Of a stretch of 50,542 nucleotides of DNA, positions 15,367 through 25,400 are shown piece after piece. Position 1 is the stretch's first letter; each line of letters opens with the position of its first letter. The stretch spans positions 1-50,542 of the forward strand of contig NZ_ML660100.1 of NCBI RefSeq assembly GCF_007004655.1, in the 5' to 3' direction. The position numbers were made by a program, and so were the translations under genes. The notes below the pieces were generated by a model. It saw only the letters and a list, made by a program, of their open reading frames with translations. It made no database searches and was not told the origin of the DNA. The stretch comes from Exilibacterium tricleocarpae. Its GTDB lineage: Bacteria > Pseudomonadota > Gammaproteobacteria > Pseudomonadales > Cellvibrionaceae.

Positions 15367-16569
15367 CTATGGGGGGCAATCCACCACACCGCCATCACCG
15401 TATTGGTTTTCGCAGTCTACGATGCCGACACAGCTCTGCATATCCTCCCAACCCCAACCCGTATCCTGGTATCGACACAGGGGAAAAATGGTTCCGTACC
15501 AATTGCAACGCCTGGTATCGGATTGAGGGGGCGGCGTATCGGAGTAAACGCTGGCCGTGACCGAGGTTGCCCGAATGCCATTCTCGCTGTTAATCAACAG
15601 CGCACCCCAGGGGCTTAGATTGTTCGGATCAAAGTTGATAACGATGTCCAGCGCGGTGCAGCATCCGGAGTTACCGGACCACGACCAGCCAATATAGCCA
15701 ATGCCATAGTGTTCTGACACGGCTAAGATCGATTCTGCATCGACATTTTGGCCTTGATGGTCCGCCCCGAACTCGCCCACGATAAGCGGCAAGCTGTGGG
15801 TGTTCAGGAACCTGGATATGTAGGATTCAATTTTACTGCGATTTTGGTACACCTCGTACATATGAACGCTGAACATGGTGTTGTTTAGGGCGTCGGCGCC
15901 GGCTACATCTGTTGCATTGTTCAGCATAATCTCTTGCCAGTCCTGCCCCCAGTTCGCCGCGTCGACCATCAGCGTGTGAGTGAGCCCGGCGGCGCGAAGC
16001 CTTTGGATGGCATTTTTATGCCCGTTAACCCAGGTGCTGGCTGGCAGGCCGTTGCCATAGGGCTCGTTGGCGATATTGATGATGACGTAGTCTTCTTGCC
16101 CGTTAAGTGCGCCCGCAATATCAATCCAATACTGAGTCGCGTTTTCCAGGGTTCCGGCACTGCTTGCTTCGCCGGAGCCGGTAACATCGTGGACTTCGAG
16201 GACGCACACCAGCCGGTTGTCTTTACACCTGCGAATCACTCGCGCTACGTCTTCCTGTGAATTTCTCACAAATTGCTGGCCATCGCTCAAGACGACGCGA
16301 ATGGTGTTCGCGCCTGTGGCGGCAATGTCGGCAAAAGAGGAGGTGCGATAGTTGTACCAGGCGTGGGGGTGATTGATACCTCGCATAATAAAAGGGTTCC
16401 CATTCCCGTCGAGCAATTGAGTACCGGAAATGCTAAACCCCGCTACAACGCTTTGGCTGAGAAAAGCCAGGCACAGGGCTGCAACCGCAGCGACAGTTTT
16501 TTTAGGTCTTAAGCGCGCGATGGAAAGCCTGGGAATAAAGCGGAGGTTTGGAAGCGTAAAGTCGAGCAT
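15367..16569 (-). CDS. secreted GH5 endo-beta-1,4-mannanase with CBM10
   Basis: A 400-residue secreted enzyme that should cut beta-1,4-mannan chains outside the cell. A signal peptide with a long basic N-region ends near SVVA (residue 43). The GH5 barrel (about 45-340) shows MRGINHPHAWY at the start, the acid/base in INIANEPYG (Glu169) and the nucleophile in LIVGEFGAD (Glu266). The WSWSGN segment and overall spacing are those of subfamily 8 mannanases. A Pro-rich linker leads to a C-terminal CBM10 module (CNWYGTIFPLC and GWGWEDMQSC, residues 354-388), a crystalline-cellulose-binding module typical of Cellvibrio-type bacteria. The ATG at 16569 has aaggaaac nine bases upstream; the ATG at 16590 does not. 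It is transcribed away from the mannosidase across a region holding LacI-type operators. Confidence 0.9.
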   Translation of the reverse strand: MLDFTLPNLRFIPRLSIARLRPKKTVAAVAALCLAFLSQSVVAGFSISGTQLLDGNGNPFIMRGINHPHAWYNYRTSSFADIAATGANTIRVVLSDGQQFVRNSQEDVARVIRRCKDNRLVCVLEVHDVTGSGEASSAGTLENATQYWIDIAGALNGQEDYVIINIANEPYGNGLPASTWVNGHKNAIQRLRAAGLTHTLMVDAANWGQDWQEIMLNNATDVAGADALNNTMFSVHMYEVYQNRSKIESYISRFLNTHSLPLIVGEFGADHQGQNVDAESILAVSEHYGIGYIGWSWSGNSGCCTALDIVINFDPNNLSPWGALLINSENGIRATSVTASVYSDTPPPQSDTRRCNWYGTIFPLCRYQDTGWGWEDMQSCVGIVDCENQYGDGGVVDCPP

Positions 16570-16665
16570 GATAGTTTCCTTGCTATTCATGGAAATAGCG
16601 CAAGTTGGTTAACGCGAATATGGACGCAAATCACTACTGATGCCCGCTTATGATAGTCGGTAATC

Positions 16666-16675
16666 GTAACGTTAC
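16666..16675. promoter_or_regulatory. candidate LacI-family operator GTAACGTTAC
   Basis: A perfect 10-bp palindrome with the central CG step typical of LacI/PurR-type operators, about 100 bases upstream of the mannanase start. The core TAACGTTA recurs before the TonB-dependent receptor at 22330-22337. Confidence 0.6.
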
Positions 16676-16949
16676 AAGTCTGCCGGGTCTATATTCGCCG
16701 CGACGCGGCAGTGTCGGTGTCGCCGCTATCGAAGTTCAACTGACGAATTAGCTGCCACGCCCTGGACTCCGCGTTGCCAAGAGGTGTCAAAATGCCTAAA
16801 TATAATATATAAATCAATGACTTATACAATTTTTGGGGGCGCTGGCGGTTGTTTACCTGAGTCCGGCGATGTGCTGGCGATAGTGCCGTAATGACTCCGG
16901 AATCTATCGTCCAGCTTGCTGACAAGACTGATATTTTCCAGAAAAAATA

Positions 16950-16959
16950 GAAACGTTAC
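16950..16959. promoter_or_regulatory. candidate LacI-family operator GAAACGTTAC
   Basis: An imperfect palindrome combining one half of the 16666 site (GTTAC) and one of the 17093 site (GAAAC), within the same divergent region, which supports one regulator binding all three. Confidence 0.5.
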
Positions 16960-17004
16960 AAATTAGGGTTTATCGATGCTGTTGGCGTCCGCTTTTGAAA
17001 AAGT

Positions 17005-17026
17005 TAGTAAATACAAGAATTTACTA
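17005..17026. repeat. AT-rich inverted repeat before the mannosidase gene
   Basis: tagtaaat (17005-17012) and atttacta (17019-17026) form perfect 8-bp arms around acaaga. It has no T-run after it and lies in a promoter region, so a protein-binding site is more likely than a terminator. Confidence 0.45.
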
Positions 17027-17092
17027 TATTTTATTTACGGCTGACTAATCCTGGATGCCTAAAAACCAGAAAAAGCTTGCAAATATCATATC

Positions 17093-17102
17093 GAAACGTT
17101 TT
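17093..17102. promoter_or_regulatory. candidate LacI-family operator GAAACGTTTT
   Basis: cgaaacgttttc closely resembles PurR/CcpA-class operators and lies just upstream of the mannosidase start I chose (17116). Its position is one reason for rejecting the TTG at 17077 as start. Confidence 0.55.
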
Positions 17103-17115
17103 CATTGTTGTCGAA

Positions 17116-19677
17116 ATGACGGCCCATCAAACCAGAATGTCTATGTCTATCAAGAAGTTGCAATATGGTTGGACGCTTAGCTGTACAGGCGAGGCCATGG
17201 GCGACCTGCTGGGAATTGATGGCGGTATTTCTGTGGAAATGCCGGTCGAAGTTCACCAAACGTTGTTGGCGCAGGGGCTGATTGAGCACCCTTATGTCGG
17301 GCTTAATGAGGCCGATGTGCAGTGGGTTGCTGCGCAGACCTGGGTGTTGGAAAAAGCTTTCGAGCTCAGTGTTGCGCAGGTACATGCCCCTTGCCTGGAG
17401 CTGCAGATCGATGAGTTGGATACCCTGGCCGAGATCTGTCTCAATGGCGTTTTGCTCTACCGGGCGGACAATATGTTTCTGCGGCACCGGATTGATCTCA
17501 AGCCCGCTGCCCGCCAGGGTGAGAACCGGCTCTGCATCAAGCTGCTGTCCGCACCGGCTGCCGCTGTGGACAGAGCCAAAAAACTCCCGTTCCCGATACC
17601 CTACAATGCCAACAATAATCGCGTGCCTCATATGAATCTCCTGCGCAAGGCTCAGTGTCACGCAGGTTGGGATTGGGGTATCTGCTTGATGGTTACGGGC
17701 GTCTATCAAGTGCCGAAACTGATTGTGAGGCAGAGAGCGCAACTACACTATCTGCTGGTCGAACAGCGCCACACAGAAAATACTGTGGAGCTGACACTGA
17801 GGCTGGAAGCGGAGGTTTATAGCAATGGTGAACTGCCGCTGGAGATTGTGCTCAATGGTGAGCCGGTCATCGCGGAAACCCTATCGGTGCAGGTGGGGGC
17901 GTTGTGTCTGGCGCGCAGCTTCACTGTAAAAAACCCTGCACTCTGGTGGCCGGCCGGCCAGGGTGAGCAGCCGCTGTATGAGTTGGGTGTAATTTTGGCC
18001 GATGCCAGCCTGTGCAAGACTATCGGTCTGCGGGAGCTGGAGGTTGTGACTCAGGCCGATGACATCGGTTTGGGGTTAAAAGTTCGAGTTAACGGGCGGG
18101 ATGTTTTTTGCAAGGGGGCCAACTGGATTCCCGCCGATGCGCTAACCCTGGACAGCGACGGGGATCGCTATCGGGACCTGCTCACCGCCGCCGTCCTCGC
18201 CAATATGAATTGCCTGCGCTTGTGGGGTGGCGGTTTTTACGAGCGGGATATCTTCTATCAACTGTGTGATGAGTTGGGTCTGCTGATCTGGCACGACCTG
18301 ATGTTTGCCTGCTCCCTTTACCCTTCCACCAGGGAGTTTGTCGCCTCAGCAGCAGCGGAGGTGAAGCACCAGATAAAGCGTCTTGCTCACCATCCGAGTA
18401 TCGCCCTGTGGTGTGGTGACAATGAAGTGATGGGTGCTATTGACTGGTACGAACAATCGCGCCGTCATCGTGAGAAATATATCGTCAACTACGACAGGCT
18501 CAACCGTGCGCTGGCCCGGGTGGTGGGAGAGGGCGATCCGACACGGCGCTTTTGGCCCAGTTCGCCCTGTAATGGCGAGTTGGATTTTGGTGATGCCTGG
18601 CACATCGATCACAGCGGCGATATGCACTACTGGGACGTTTGGCACTCGGGCAGTTCTTTTGAGGCCTACTACACGGTAAGGCCGCGCTTTTGTTCGGAAT
18701 TCGGTTTTCAGTCATTGCCGTCGCTGCCTGCCGTGGCCCGTTTTGCGGAACCGAGCCAGTGGAATGTCTCATCGCCCGTCATGGAATCCCATCAAAAAAG
18801 TCCGGCGGGCAATGCTATCATCATGGAGATGTTTACCCGCTACTTTCGCTTTCCTGAAAGCTTTGTCTCCATTCTCTATTTAAGCCAGGTGCAGCAGGCC
18901 GTTGCCATTAAGACCGCCGTTGAATACTGGCGTTCTCTGCAGCCCCATTGTATGGGCACTTTGTTTTGGCAATTAAATGACAACTGGCCGGTAGCGTCCT
19001 GGTCGAGTATCGAACACGGCGGGCGCTGGAAGCAATTGCACTACCATGCTCGACGCTTTTTCAATCCGATCCTGGTGGCTCTGGTTCCTGAAGCGCGGAG
19101 TGTCGAAGAAAGTACCGTCGGAGGGCCGGCAGGGCCGATTAAAGAGGATGTTGCGAAAGCCGCAGGCAATTGGGTGCTAAAGGCCGTCAGTGATGCCCCG
19201 GGGGTCAGGAACCTTGAAGTCGAATTCAGACAAATTACCCTGGGCGGCAAGGTTGTTCGCCGCTGGCCTCTGGCGCAACAGTTGCGGCCCGGTGATAGTG
19301 CCACGCTGCTGACATTGAATCAGGCCGAACTCGCAGGCGCTCGCGAAGACAGTTTTTTTGCTGTTGTCAGTGACGATCCTGATATAAACAACACATTTTA
19401 TCTGGCGCCCTGGAAAGCGATGACGCTTCCGCAGGTGTGTATCGAGCAGGAAGTTGTCACCCTGGCCGAGCGGGTGCAGCTCACTCTCAAAGCCGATGCG
19501 CCGGCCCACTTCCTGACGCTGGAGCACCCGGCCTCGGGGCGTTGGAGCGACAACAGCTTTACCTTGTTGCCAGGGGAGGATAGAACTGTCGACTGGCTGC
19601 CGTCGGCAGGCTCGGCCGTGCCCGAAAACTTTGCAGAGCACCTGGTAATCACACACTTGAGATCAACTTATCAATAA
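17116..19677 (+). CDS. GH2 beta-mannosidase
   Basis: An 853-residue glycoside hydrolase family 2 enzyme, full length for beta-mannosidases, which remove mannose from the non-reducing end of beta-1,4-manno-oligosaccharides. No signal peptide is present, so it should work in the cytoplasm on imported oligosaccharides. Domains in order are a jelly-roll (about 10-200, with CHAGWDWGICLM), Ig-like domains, the catalytic barrel from about 330 (FCKGANWIPADA, RLWGGGFYERD) and C-terminal beta domains. The acid/base is in LWCGDNEVMG (Glu437) and the nucleophile in RFCSEFGFQS (Glu528). The family usually has WCGNNE, so the Asp is a mild variant. No start has a good ribosome-binding site; ATGs at 17137 and 17143 are also possible. 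The LacI-type regulator gene follows after 13 bases. Confidence 0.9.
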   Translation: MTAHQTRMSMSIKKLQYGWTLSCTGEAMGDLLGIDGGISVEMPVEVHQTLLAQGLIEHPYVGLNEADVQWVAAQTWVLEKAFELSVAQVHAPCLELQIDELDTLAEICLNGVLLYRADNMFLRHRIDLKPAARQGENRLCIKLLSAPAAAVDRAKKLPFPIPYNANNNRVPHMNLLRKAQCHAGWDWGICLMVTGVYQVPKLIVRQRAQLHYLLVEQRHTENTVELTLRLEAEVYSNGELPLEIVLNGEPVIAETLSVQVGALCLARSFTVKNPALWWPAGQGEQPLYELGVILADASLCKTIGLRELEVVTQADDIGLGLKVRVNGRDVFCKGANWIPADALTLDSDGDRYRDLLTAAVLANMNCLRLWGGGFYERDIFYQLCDELGLLIWHDLMFACSLYPSTREFVASAAAEVKHQIKRLAHHPSIALWCGDNEVMGAIDWYEQSRRHREKYIVNYDRLNRALARVVGEGDPTRRFWPSSPCNGELDFGDAWHIDHSGDMHYWDVWHSGSSFEAYYTVRPRFCSEFGFQSLPSLPAVARFAEPSQWNVSSPVMESHQKSPAGNAIIMEMFTRYFRFPESFVSILYLSQVQQAVAIKTAVEYWRSLQPHCMGTLFWQLNDNWPVASWSSIEHGGRWKQLHYHARRFFNPILVALVPEARSVEESTVGGPAGPIKEDVAKAAGNWVLKAVSDAPGVRNLEVEFRQITLGGKVVRRWPLAQQLRPGDSATLLTLNQAELAGAREDSFFAVVSDDPDINNTFYLAPWKAMTLPQVCIEQEVVTLAERVQLTLKADAPAHFLTLEHPASGRWSDNSFTLLPGEDRTVDWLPSAGSAVPENFAEHLVITHLRSTYQ

Positions 19678-19690
19678 GTAAGGTGCTTGG

Positions 19691-20716
19691 ATGGAGCGAG
19701 CGACACTGAAAACCATTGCCGACCATACGGGGCTCTCAGTGACTACCGTATCGCGGGCATTGAAAAATGGCGCTGAAGTCAAACCCGACACTATCGCGAA
19801 AGTGAAACAGGCTGCCAAAACTCTGGGCTATCGACCCAATGCTTCGGGTATTAGTCTGAAAACCGGCAAGACCTTTATGCTGGCTCTGATTATGCCGGTG
19901 CTCAAGCCCGGTGATACTGTCGGTGACCTGGGTATCTTGCCGCTGATCGAGGGATTGACGGCCGGCTTGAATAACACACCGTATCATCTGGCGGTCATTC
20001 CGCAGGTGGCCGGCGAGCCGGCTTTTGCGCCGGTCGAATATGTGGTGGAGCATGGTCTGGCCGATGGGGTCATCCTGACGTCGACGCTGGCCGATGATGA
20101 TCGGGTCAGGTATCTCAATGAGAAGCGCTTTCCCTTTGTCACCTTTGGTCGCACGGAGTTGGCCACGCCGCACCCCTGGTACGATGTCGATAATGCTGAC
20201 TTTACCTATCGCGCCGCTAAATGGCTTTACGAGCGCGGTAGAAGACAGTTGGTTCTGGTGGCATCCGACGCTAAGTATTCCTTCGCCTGGCACCGCCGTA
20301 TCGGATTTAATCGTGCCGCTCAGGAGCAGGGGCTCACGATTGACGAAAAACTGCAAATTTTGCCGGAGGGGCCGGCACACACTTATGCGCAATTTGTCGC
20401 TGACGCCTGCAGCTTGCCCGCCCCGCCGGACGGTTATATATGTGGTACCGAGGTCGCTGCTATAGGTGTGGCCTCGAGCCTGCAGTTGGCCGGGCAGGTG
20501 GTGGGTAAGCAGGTGGATATTGTTTCGCTGGAGTCGACGAGTTTAGCCACTTTTTTCCATGTGCCGCTGGCGGGGTTTCGCCAGGACTTACGACATGCGG
20601 GCGCAGTCCTGTCGGGCTTGTTGCTGCGGCGAATTGACGGTGAAGATGCAGAGAAGTTGCAGGTGTTGGAAACCGCGACGTTTGTTGAGCACAATTCAAT
20701 GGAGTTTACCCTTTAG
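19691..20716 (+). CDS. LacI-family transcriptional regulator of the mannan locus
   Basis: A 341-residue LacI/GalR-type repressor. Residues 4-60 are the helix-turn-helix and hinge region (TLKTIADHTGLSVTTVSRAL, then KVKQAAKTLGYRPNA). The rest is a periplasmic-binding-protein-like sensor domain (MLALIMPVL, DGVILTSTLADDD, RRIGFNRAAQEQGL, PDGYICGTEVAAIG). The VTTVSRAL recognition helix belongs to proteins that bind palindromes with a central CG, matching the AACGTT-core sites at 16666, 16950, 17093 and 22330. It sits 13 bases after the mannosidase stop, with aaggtg as ribosome-binding site, and so is probably co-transcribed with the genes it controls. The effector is presumably mannose or a manno-oligosaccharide (inference). 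Confidence 0.88.
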   Translation: MERATLKTIADHTGLSVTTVSRALKNGAEVKPDTIAKVKQAAKTLGYRPNASGISLKTGKTFMLALIMPVLKPGDTVGDLGILPLIEGLTAGLNNTPYHLAVIPQVAGEPAFAPVEYVVEHGLADGVILTSTLADDDRVRYLNEKRFPFVTFGRTELATPHPWYDVDNADFTYRAAKWLYERGRRQLVLVASDAKYSFAWHRRIGFNRAAQEQGLTIDEKLQILPEGPAHTYAQFVADACSLPAPPDGYICGTEVAAIGVASSLQLAGQVVGKQVDIVSLESTSLATFFHVPLAGFRQDLRHAGAVLSGLLLRRIDGEDAEKLQVLETATFVEHNSMEFTL

Positions 20717-20818
20717 CGCGTCTCGGTTGAGTCTGATGCCTATCGATGGTCGCAGCGATTCGAGTGGCGGTTGCTGGCAATCGAACTCTCCCTATCGTCG
20801 GACCTGAAGGCGACCGGT

Positions 20819-22045
20819 ATGATGATGAAAACACTAAGGCAAGAATTCCGGGCTGAAATGGCGGAGATCGGATGTTGGTGGGCGGACAACGCTCTCGACG
20901 TCAGGCGCGGCGGTTTTGTCGGTGCAATCACTCACCGGAACGACAAGCTTTACGAGGCTAACAAAGGAGTCGTTCAAAACGCGCGTATACTGTGGTTTTT
21001 TAGTGAGTTGGCCCGCGTTACCGGCGATGGCCCGAACGCCGGTGATTGCACCACCGGGGAGCGGCGGTATAGCGGACTCGCCGAGCGTGCTTACGATTAT
21101 TTCATCCGGTATTTTTGTGATCCGGTGTATGGCGGTGTGTACTGGGAGCTGAACTGTCGGGGCGAGGTGGTCGGCAATCGGAAACAGATTTACGCCCAGG
21201 CTTTTGCGATTTACGGACTGACCAGCTACTACAGGTTGACTGCCTGCCCGTCGGCGTTGAGCCTGGCCGAAGAGCTGTTTGGTTTGGTTGAGCGGTATGG
21301 CCGTGATCCTCGACACGGTGGTTATCTGGAGGCCTTTAGCCGGCGTTGGGCGTCTATAGATGATATGCGTCTAAGTGAAAAGGACATGAATGCGCCCAAA
21401 ACCATGAACACGCATCTGCACGTTCTGGAGGCTTACACAAGTTTATATCGTGTTGCGCCCTCGGCCGCGCTCCTCGCGGCCATCGAAAACTGTTTGGAGT
21501 GTTTTCGCAATCATATCCTCAGCGGCGGCGAGCTTTATCTGCGCATGTATATGGACCTCGAGTGGAATGACCTGTCCGACCTGCGGTCGTTTGGTCACGA
21601 TATCGAGGCGAGCTGGCTTATCTGGGAGGCGCTGGAGGTCATGCAAAGTGAGACGCTTAAAGGCGGCTGGAAAGACAAGGTCGTCGGCATGGCCCGGCAG
21701 TGTCTGGATCGGGCTGTCGGTGACAATGGTGAGATTTTCGACGCTATGATCTTGGAGAGCGGCAAAAGAATCGAGCAGCGGGTCTGGTGGGTCCAGGCTG
21801 AAGCGCTGGTAGGTTTTCTGGCGGCATTTCGTTTGACGGGGGATGGTCAGTTTCTCCATGCGGCGGTAGAGGTTTGGCGCTTTATACGTCGTTACCAGAA
21901 GGACCCCCGCCACGGCGAATGGTTATGGTTTTCCCGACTCGATCGGTCAAGCACTGCCTGCAAGATGGGTCCCTGGAAAGGGCCCTATCACAATGGCAGG
22001 GCGATGATGGAAGCTTTCAGGATTTTGCAAGACTGCGATGGATAA
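20819..22045 (+). CDS. cellobiose 2-epimerase-type enzyme (AGE superfamily)
   Basis: A 408-residue (alpha/alpha)6-barrel enzyme of the N-acylglucosamine 2-epimerase superfamily, closest in motif to cellobiose 2-epimerases, which invert C2 of the reducing-end sugar. Visible signatures are KGVVQNARILWFFSELA, GGVYWELNCRG, LSEKDMNAPKTMNTHLHVLE, SFGHDIEASW (His260), RVWWVQAEALVGF and GPWKGPYHNGRAM (His391). Together with a His of NTHLH these form the family's catalytic His set. In a mannan locus the substrate is probably beta-1,4-mannobiose, converted to mannosyl-glucose. No GH130 phosphorylase, the usual next enzyme, is in the window. The start ATG at 20819 has aagg eight bases upstream; two more ATGs follow directly. 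The upstream TTG at 20771 is rejected. Confidence 0.85.
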   Translation: MMMKTLRQEFRAEMAEIGCWWADNALDVRRGGFVGAITHRNDKLYEANKGVVQNARILWFFSELARVTGDGPNAGDCTTGERRYSGLAERAYDYFIRYFCDPVYGGVYWELNCRGEVVGNRKQIYAQAFAIYGLTSYYRLTACPSALSLAEELFGLVERYGRDPRHGGYLEAFSRRWASIDDMRLSEKDMNAPKTMNTHLHVLEAYTSLYRVAPSAALLAAIENCLECFRNHILSGGELYLRMYMDLEWNDLSDLRSFGHDIEASWLIWEALEVMQSETLKGGWKDKVVGMARQCLDRAVGDNGEIFDAMILESGKRIEQRVWWVQAEALVGFLAAFRLTGDGQFLHAAVEVWRFIRRYQKDPRHGEWLWFSRLDRSSTACKMGPWKGPYHNGRAMMEAFRILQDCDG

Positions 22046-22242
22046 ATACAGCGGTAGCCGGACGGCGTTCAGGTTGTCAGAAAGCCTTCCGGCTGGCATG
22101 GTGCGGGCTGTAATAGGTGGTGCAGTGGTTTTGAGTGTCAATGTCAATGATAGATTCGAAACGATACGATTTTTGTAAAGCAAACTTTTCACAATCTTCC
22201 AGAGCTTACCCGCTTCTTTCTAATAGTAAAATGATATAAGTT

Positions 22243-22269
22243 CTATACTATTGATTAGTATAGTTTTTT
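22243..22269. terminator. AT-rich inverted repeat with T-run, possible terminator or operator
   Basis: ctatacta (22243-22250) and tagtatag (22256-22263) are perfect 8-bp arms with loop ttgat, followed by six T. The stem is almost all A/T, so it would be a weak terminator of the mannosidase-regulator-epimerase transcript; a binding site is the alternative. Confidence 0.4.
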
Positions 22270-22328
22270 GTTGGTGTGAACTGAATGTTGGTTTTTCGGT
22301 CATCAAATCTGTTGACCGTCTAAAAATC

Positions 22329-22338
22329 GTAACGTTAT
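22329..22338. promoter_or_regulatory. candidate LacI-family operator GTAACGTTAT
   Basis: Shares atcgtaacgtta with the site at 16666 (aatcgtaacgttac), a 12-base identity that extends beyond the palindrome. This links the receptor to the same regulator as the mannanase/mannosidase region. Confidence 0.6.
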
Positions 22339-22442
22339 TATTTTGGGTAACGGATATCCCTGGCAAGCGGATACGAAGCGAGAAAAATAATAAGTAGATG
22401 CAGACGACCAATAAAACGCTGACAAATCAAAGGTGACGACCG

Positions 22443-25400
22443 ATGGCCAAGCTACTTCCATTCCAGCAGCGCCTGTTTTTACCGCTGATCGCAATCTGCT
22501 CACTCGGCCCGCCGGCTCCGCCCGCCAAGGCCCAACGTGACGAGGCGCTGGCCATCGAGGAGGTTGTCGTTACAGGGATTCGGCAGGCCCAGGAAACCTC
22601 CATCGGTATCAAGCGCGCCGCCCGGTCAATAGTTGATTCGATCTCTTCGGAGGATATCGGCAAGTTGCCGGATATCACCATTACCGATTCGCTGGCCCGG
22701 ATTACCGGTGTACAGGTGAGGCGGTCGGCCGGTGAGGGTGGCGGTATCAGTATTCGAGGTCTGCCCCAGGTGCTCGCCACTCTCAATGGGGAATCGTATT
22801 TGGGGTCGGGTTCAGTTACCACCGTACAACCGGATTTTAATGATATTCCCTCACAACTGTTTTCCGGTGCGGATGTTATCAAGTCTGCCACGGCCGGTAC
22901 CAACGCCGGTGGCATCACCGGGGTGGTCGACCTCAAGACCTTTCGACCTTTTGCTTTTGGCGCAGGCTTCACGCTATCGGGCGCCACTGAAATACAATCC
23001 GGGCGGGAAAGCGATGAAACCGATCCCTCGGTCAACGGTTTGGTGAGTTGGCACAATGAAAAAGTCGGTGCCATGGCTTCGGTATCCTACCAGGAAAAAA
23101 ACCTCGCCAATTACTACAGCGGTATGACAAACGGCGGTGAAAACGCCGGCTGGTCTCAAATAGCCGGGGAGGACTGGGCCTGGGGCGCCGATATCAATAA
23201 CGATGGTGATACCAACGATGCGTTTCTGGCCTATCAGGGACATCTGGCATCCAATCGTTTTACCGAACGTGAGCGCCTGGGGTATAACGTCGCGTTTCAA
23301 TTCGACCTGGGAGAGGGCTTTGAGTTGGTGGCCGAACTGTTTCACACGGAAATGGAGGAATACCAACGCTCCGCCGGTCTGTTTCATTCGGACAAGTGGA
23401 ACCGCTGGGGCTGGTTCCGGCCACAAAATGCCGATGGCTCCAGTGCCTTTAGAGACACGGGTATCACTATCGACGGGCGGGATTTTTTTACCACTCAAAC
23501 CTATACCGGTAACGGTCGTCGTATCAAAAGTTTCTCCAGCCTGCAGTTTGAAGACAGTAGTTCTCAAAACATCAACATAGAGCTGAATTACGATAAAGGT
23601 GGTCCCCTGGTAGCCAGTGCCCGTGCGGTGGTTGGTGAGGCGCAGCGCACGCGCCTGTTCAGCAGCGCCGATATTGACTTGGCCATCGGTAATCAATGGG
23701 GGGTGGCATTTCAAAACTATACTGATGGTTTAAACCAGGCTGTCAATCCCGGCGGCTATGCCGGCTTTCCAACCTTAACCGTGGATTACGGTGGTGACGG
23801 CGCTGCCTGGAGCGGGTTTGATAACAACGCCAATCTCGATGCCGAGGGTAACGCCGCCGGCGCGGCGCGCACGATCGGCGATTATCTCGCCGACATCGAC
23901 AGTTACGGTGTCGGGGCACTTATTTCCGAAAACAACTTCGACCGCGAAGCAGAGTTGAATGTGGTGCGCTTTGATGGGCGCTACGGATTTCAAAATGACG
24001 GTTTTATCACCTCTGTTGATGCCGGTGTTCGCTTTAGCGCCCGCAAGGTAAAAAACAGAGAATTTGATATAGCCGCCCCATTTGGAGAAAACGATTGTCT
24101 GGTTAAGTGGAAGGCCACCGACGTTACGCTCAACCAGTCCAGTTGTAATTCAGGCCAAAACCTGAACGATGGAAACCCGGACAATGACATTTTCTTTACC
24201 TCCGGCCGACCGCTTGGCCTGCGCGACTTAGGTGATGTAATCAGGGTGACCGATGTCGGTCCGGTTCGTGGTATACCGGGTTTCTTTGCGCTTGATCCGG
24301 CCGCCATGGACAATGTGTGGGCGTTCCACAATGCTTTCTATCCCGGCAATGTGCGCGTCAGTAATCCGGGTAAATCCTACCGTGTCGATCTCGATGAGCT
24401 GAGCTATTACCTGCAGGTGAACTTTGCTTACGGCCAACTGGCGGGTAATCTGGGGCTGCGCCAGTTGGAGACGACCCTGACAGTGGTGCAAAATGTGGTG
24501 GGCGATTCCCAGCCTTATGGTTTGTCGGCCATTGACGCCGGCGACCTGGTTACCGAGCGCGAGTTGACCGATACCCTGCCGGCGCTCAATTTGTCCTACG
24601 ATCTTTCGGACAAGCTGAAATTAAGGGCAGCTTATGCGAAAACCGTAACGCCTTTGGACCTGGCGCAATGGGGCGGGGCGTTCGATCCGGATTTTACGCT
24701 GGACGGGGATGCCGGCAGTCCGACGTTTGGAACCTTCATTGCCGTCAGCGCCACCGAAACCGGTAACCCCAATCTCGATCCCTGGCGTGCCGACAACGTC
24801 GACCTGTCACTGGAGTATTATCTCGGTGATGCCAGTCTGTTAAACCTGGGTTTATTCAGGGTGGAGGTGGACAGCTTTACCCAGGGCGGGGAGGAGTTGC
24901 GGGCGCTGCCGGATGCGGATGGCGTGGTGCGTCGATCGGTGCCGGTAAGCACCATCACCCAGGGCGACGGCGGTACCCTGGAAGGTGTGGAAATGGGGGC
25001 AAAGCTGGCGTTGGTCGATTTTCCGGGGCTTGCCGGCAGTTGGTTGGGTCACTTCGGCGCGGATGTAAATTACACCTATTCACCGGGTGATTCGGGGCAA
25101 AAGGATGTGGAGGGCAATGAGCTGGGTTTTCCGGAAAACTCCGAAGATGTTTACAATATTGTACTGTGGTACGAGACGGATAAATGGCAGGCACGCATCG
25201 GCTATAACTATCGCAGTGAGCGTGTGGTATTGCTCAACCAGGCCGGCAGTTTGACCTTGATGCAGGAGGCGACGGCTTATCTGGATGCATCGGTAAGCTA
25301 CCATATCAGCGATCGTATCAGCGTGTTTCTCAATGGTTCAAATCTGACAGATGAATCAGAGCGTTTTTATCTCCAGCGCAGCGACCAGGAAGCTTGGGAA

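Larger units (their letters stand above)
16570..17115. promoter_or_regulatory. divergent control region of the mannan locus
   Basis: About 545 bases between the mannanase (minus) and mannosidase (plus) genes. It holds three AACGTT-core operator candidates (16666-16675, 16950-16959, 17093-17102) and an AT-rich inverted repeat (17005-17026). The arrangement suggests both directions are controlled by the LacI-type regulator encoded at 19691. Exact -35/-10 boxes could not be assigned with confidence. Confidence 0.6.
22046..22442. promoter_or_regulatory. control region of the TonB-dependent receptor gene
   Basis: About 400 bases after the epimerase stop. It contains an AT-rich inverted repeat followed by a T-run (22243-22269) and a TAACGTTA operator candidate (22330-22337) about 105 bases before the receptor ATG. 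aaaggtga at about 22428-22435 is the receptor's ribosome-binding site. The receptor therefore appears to have its own promoter. Confidence 0.55.
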
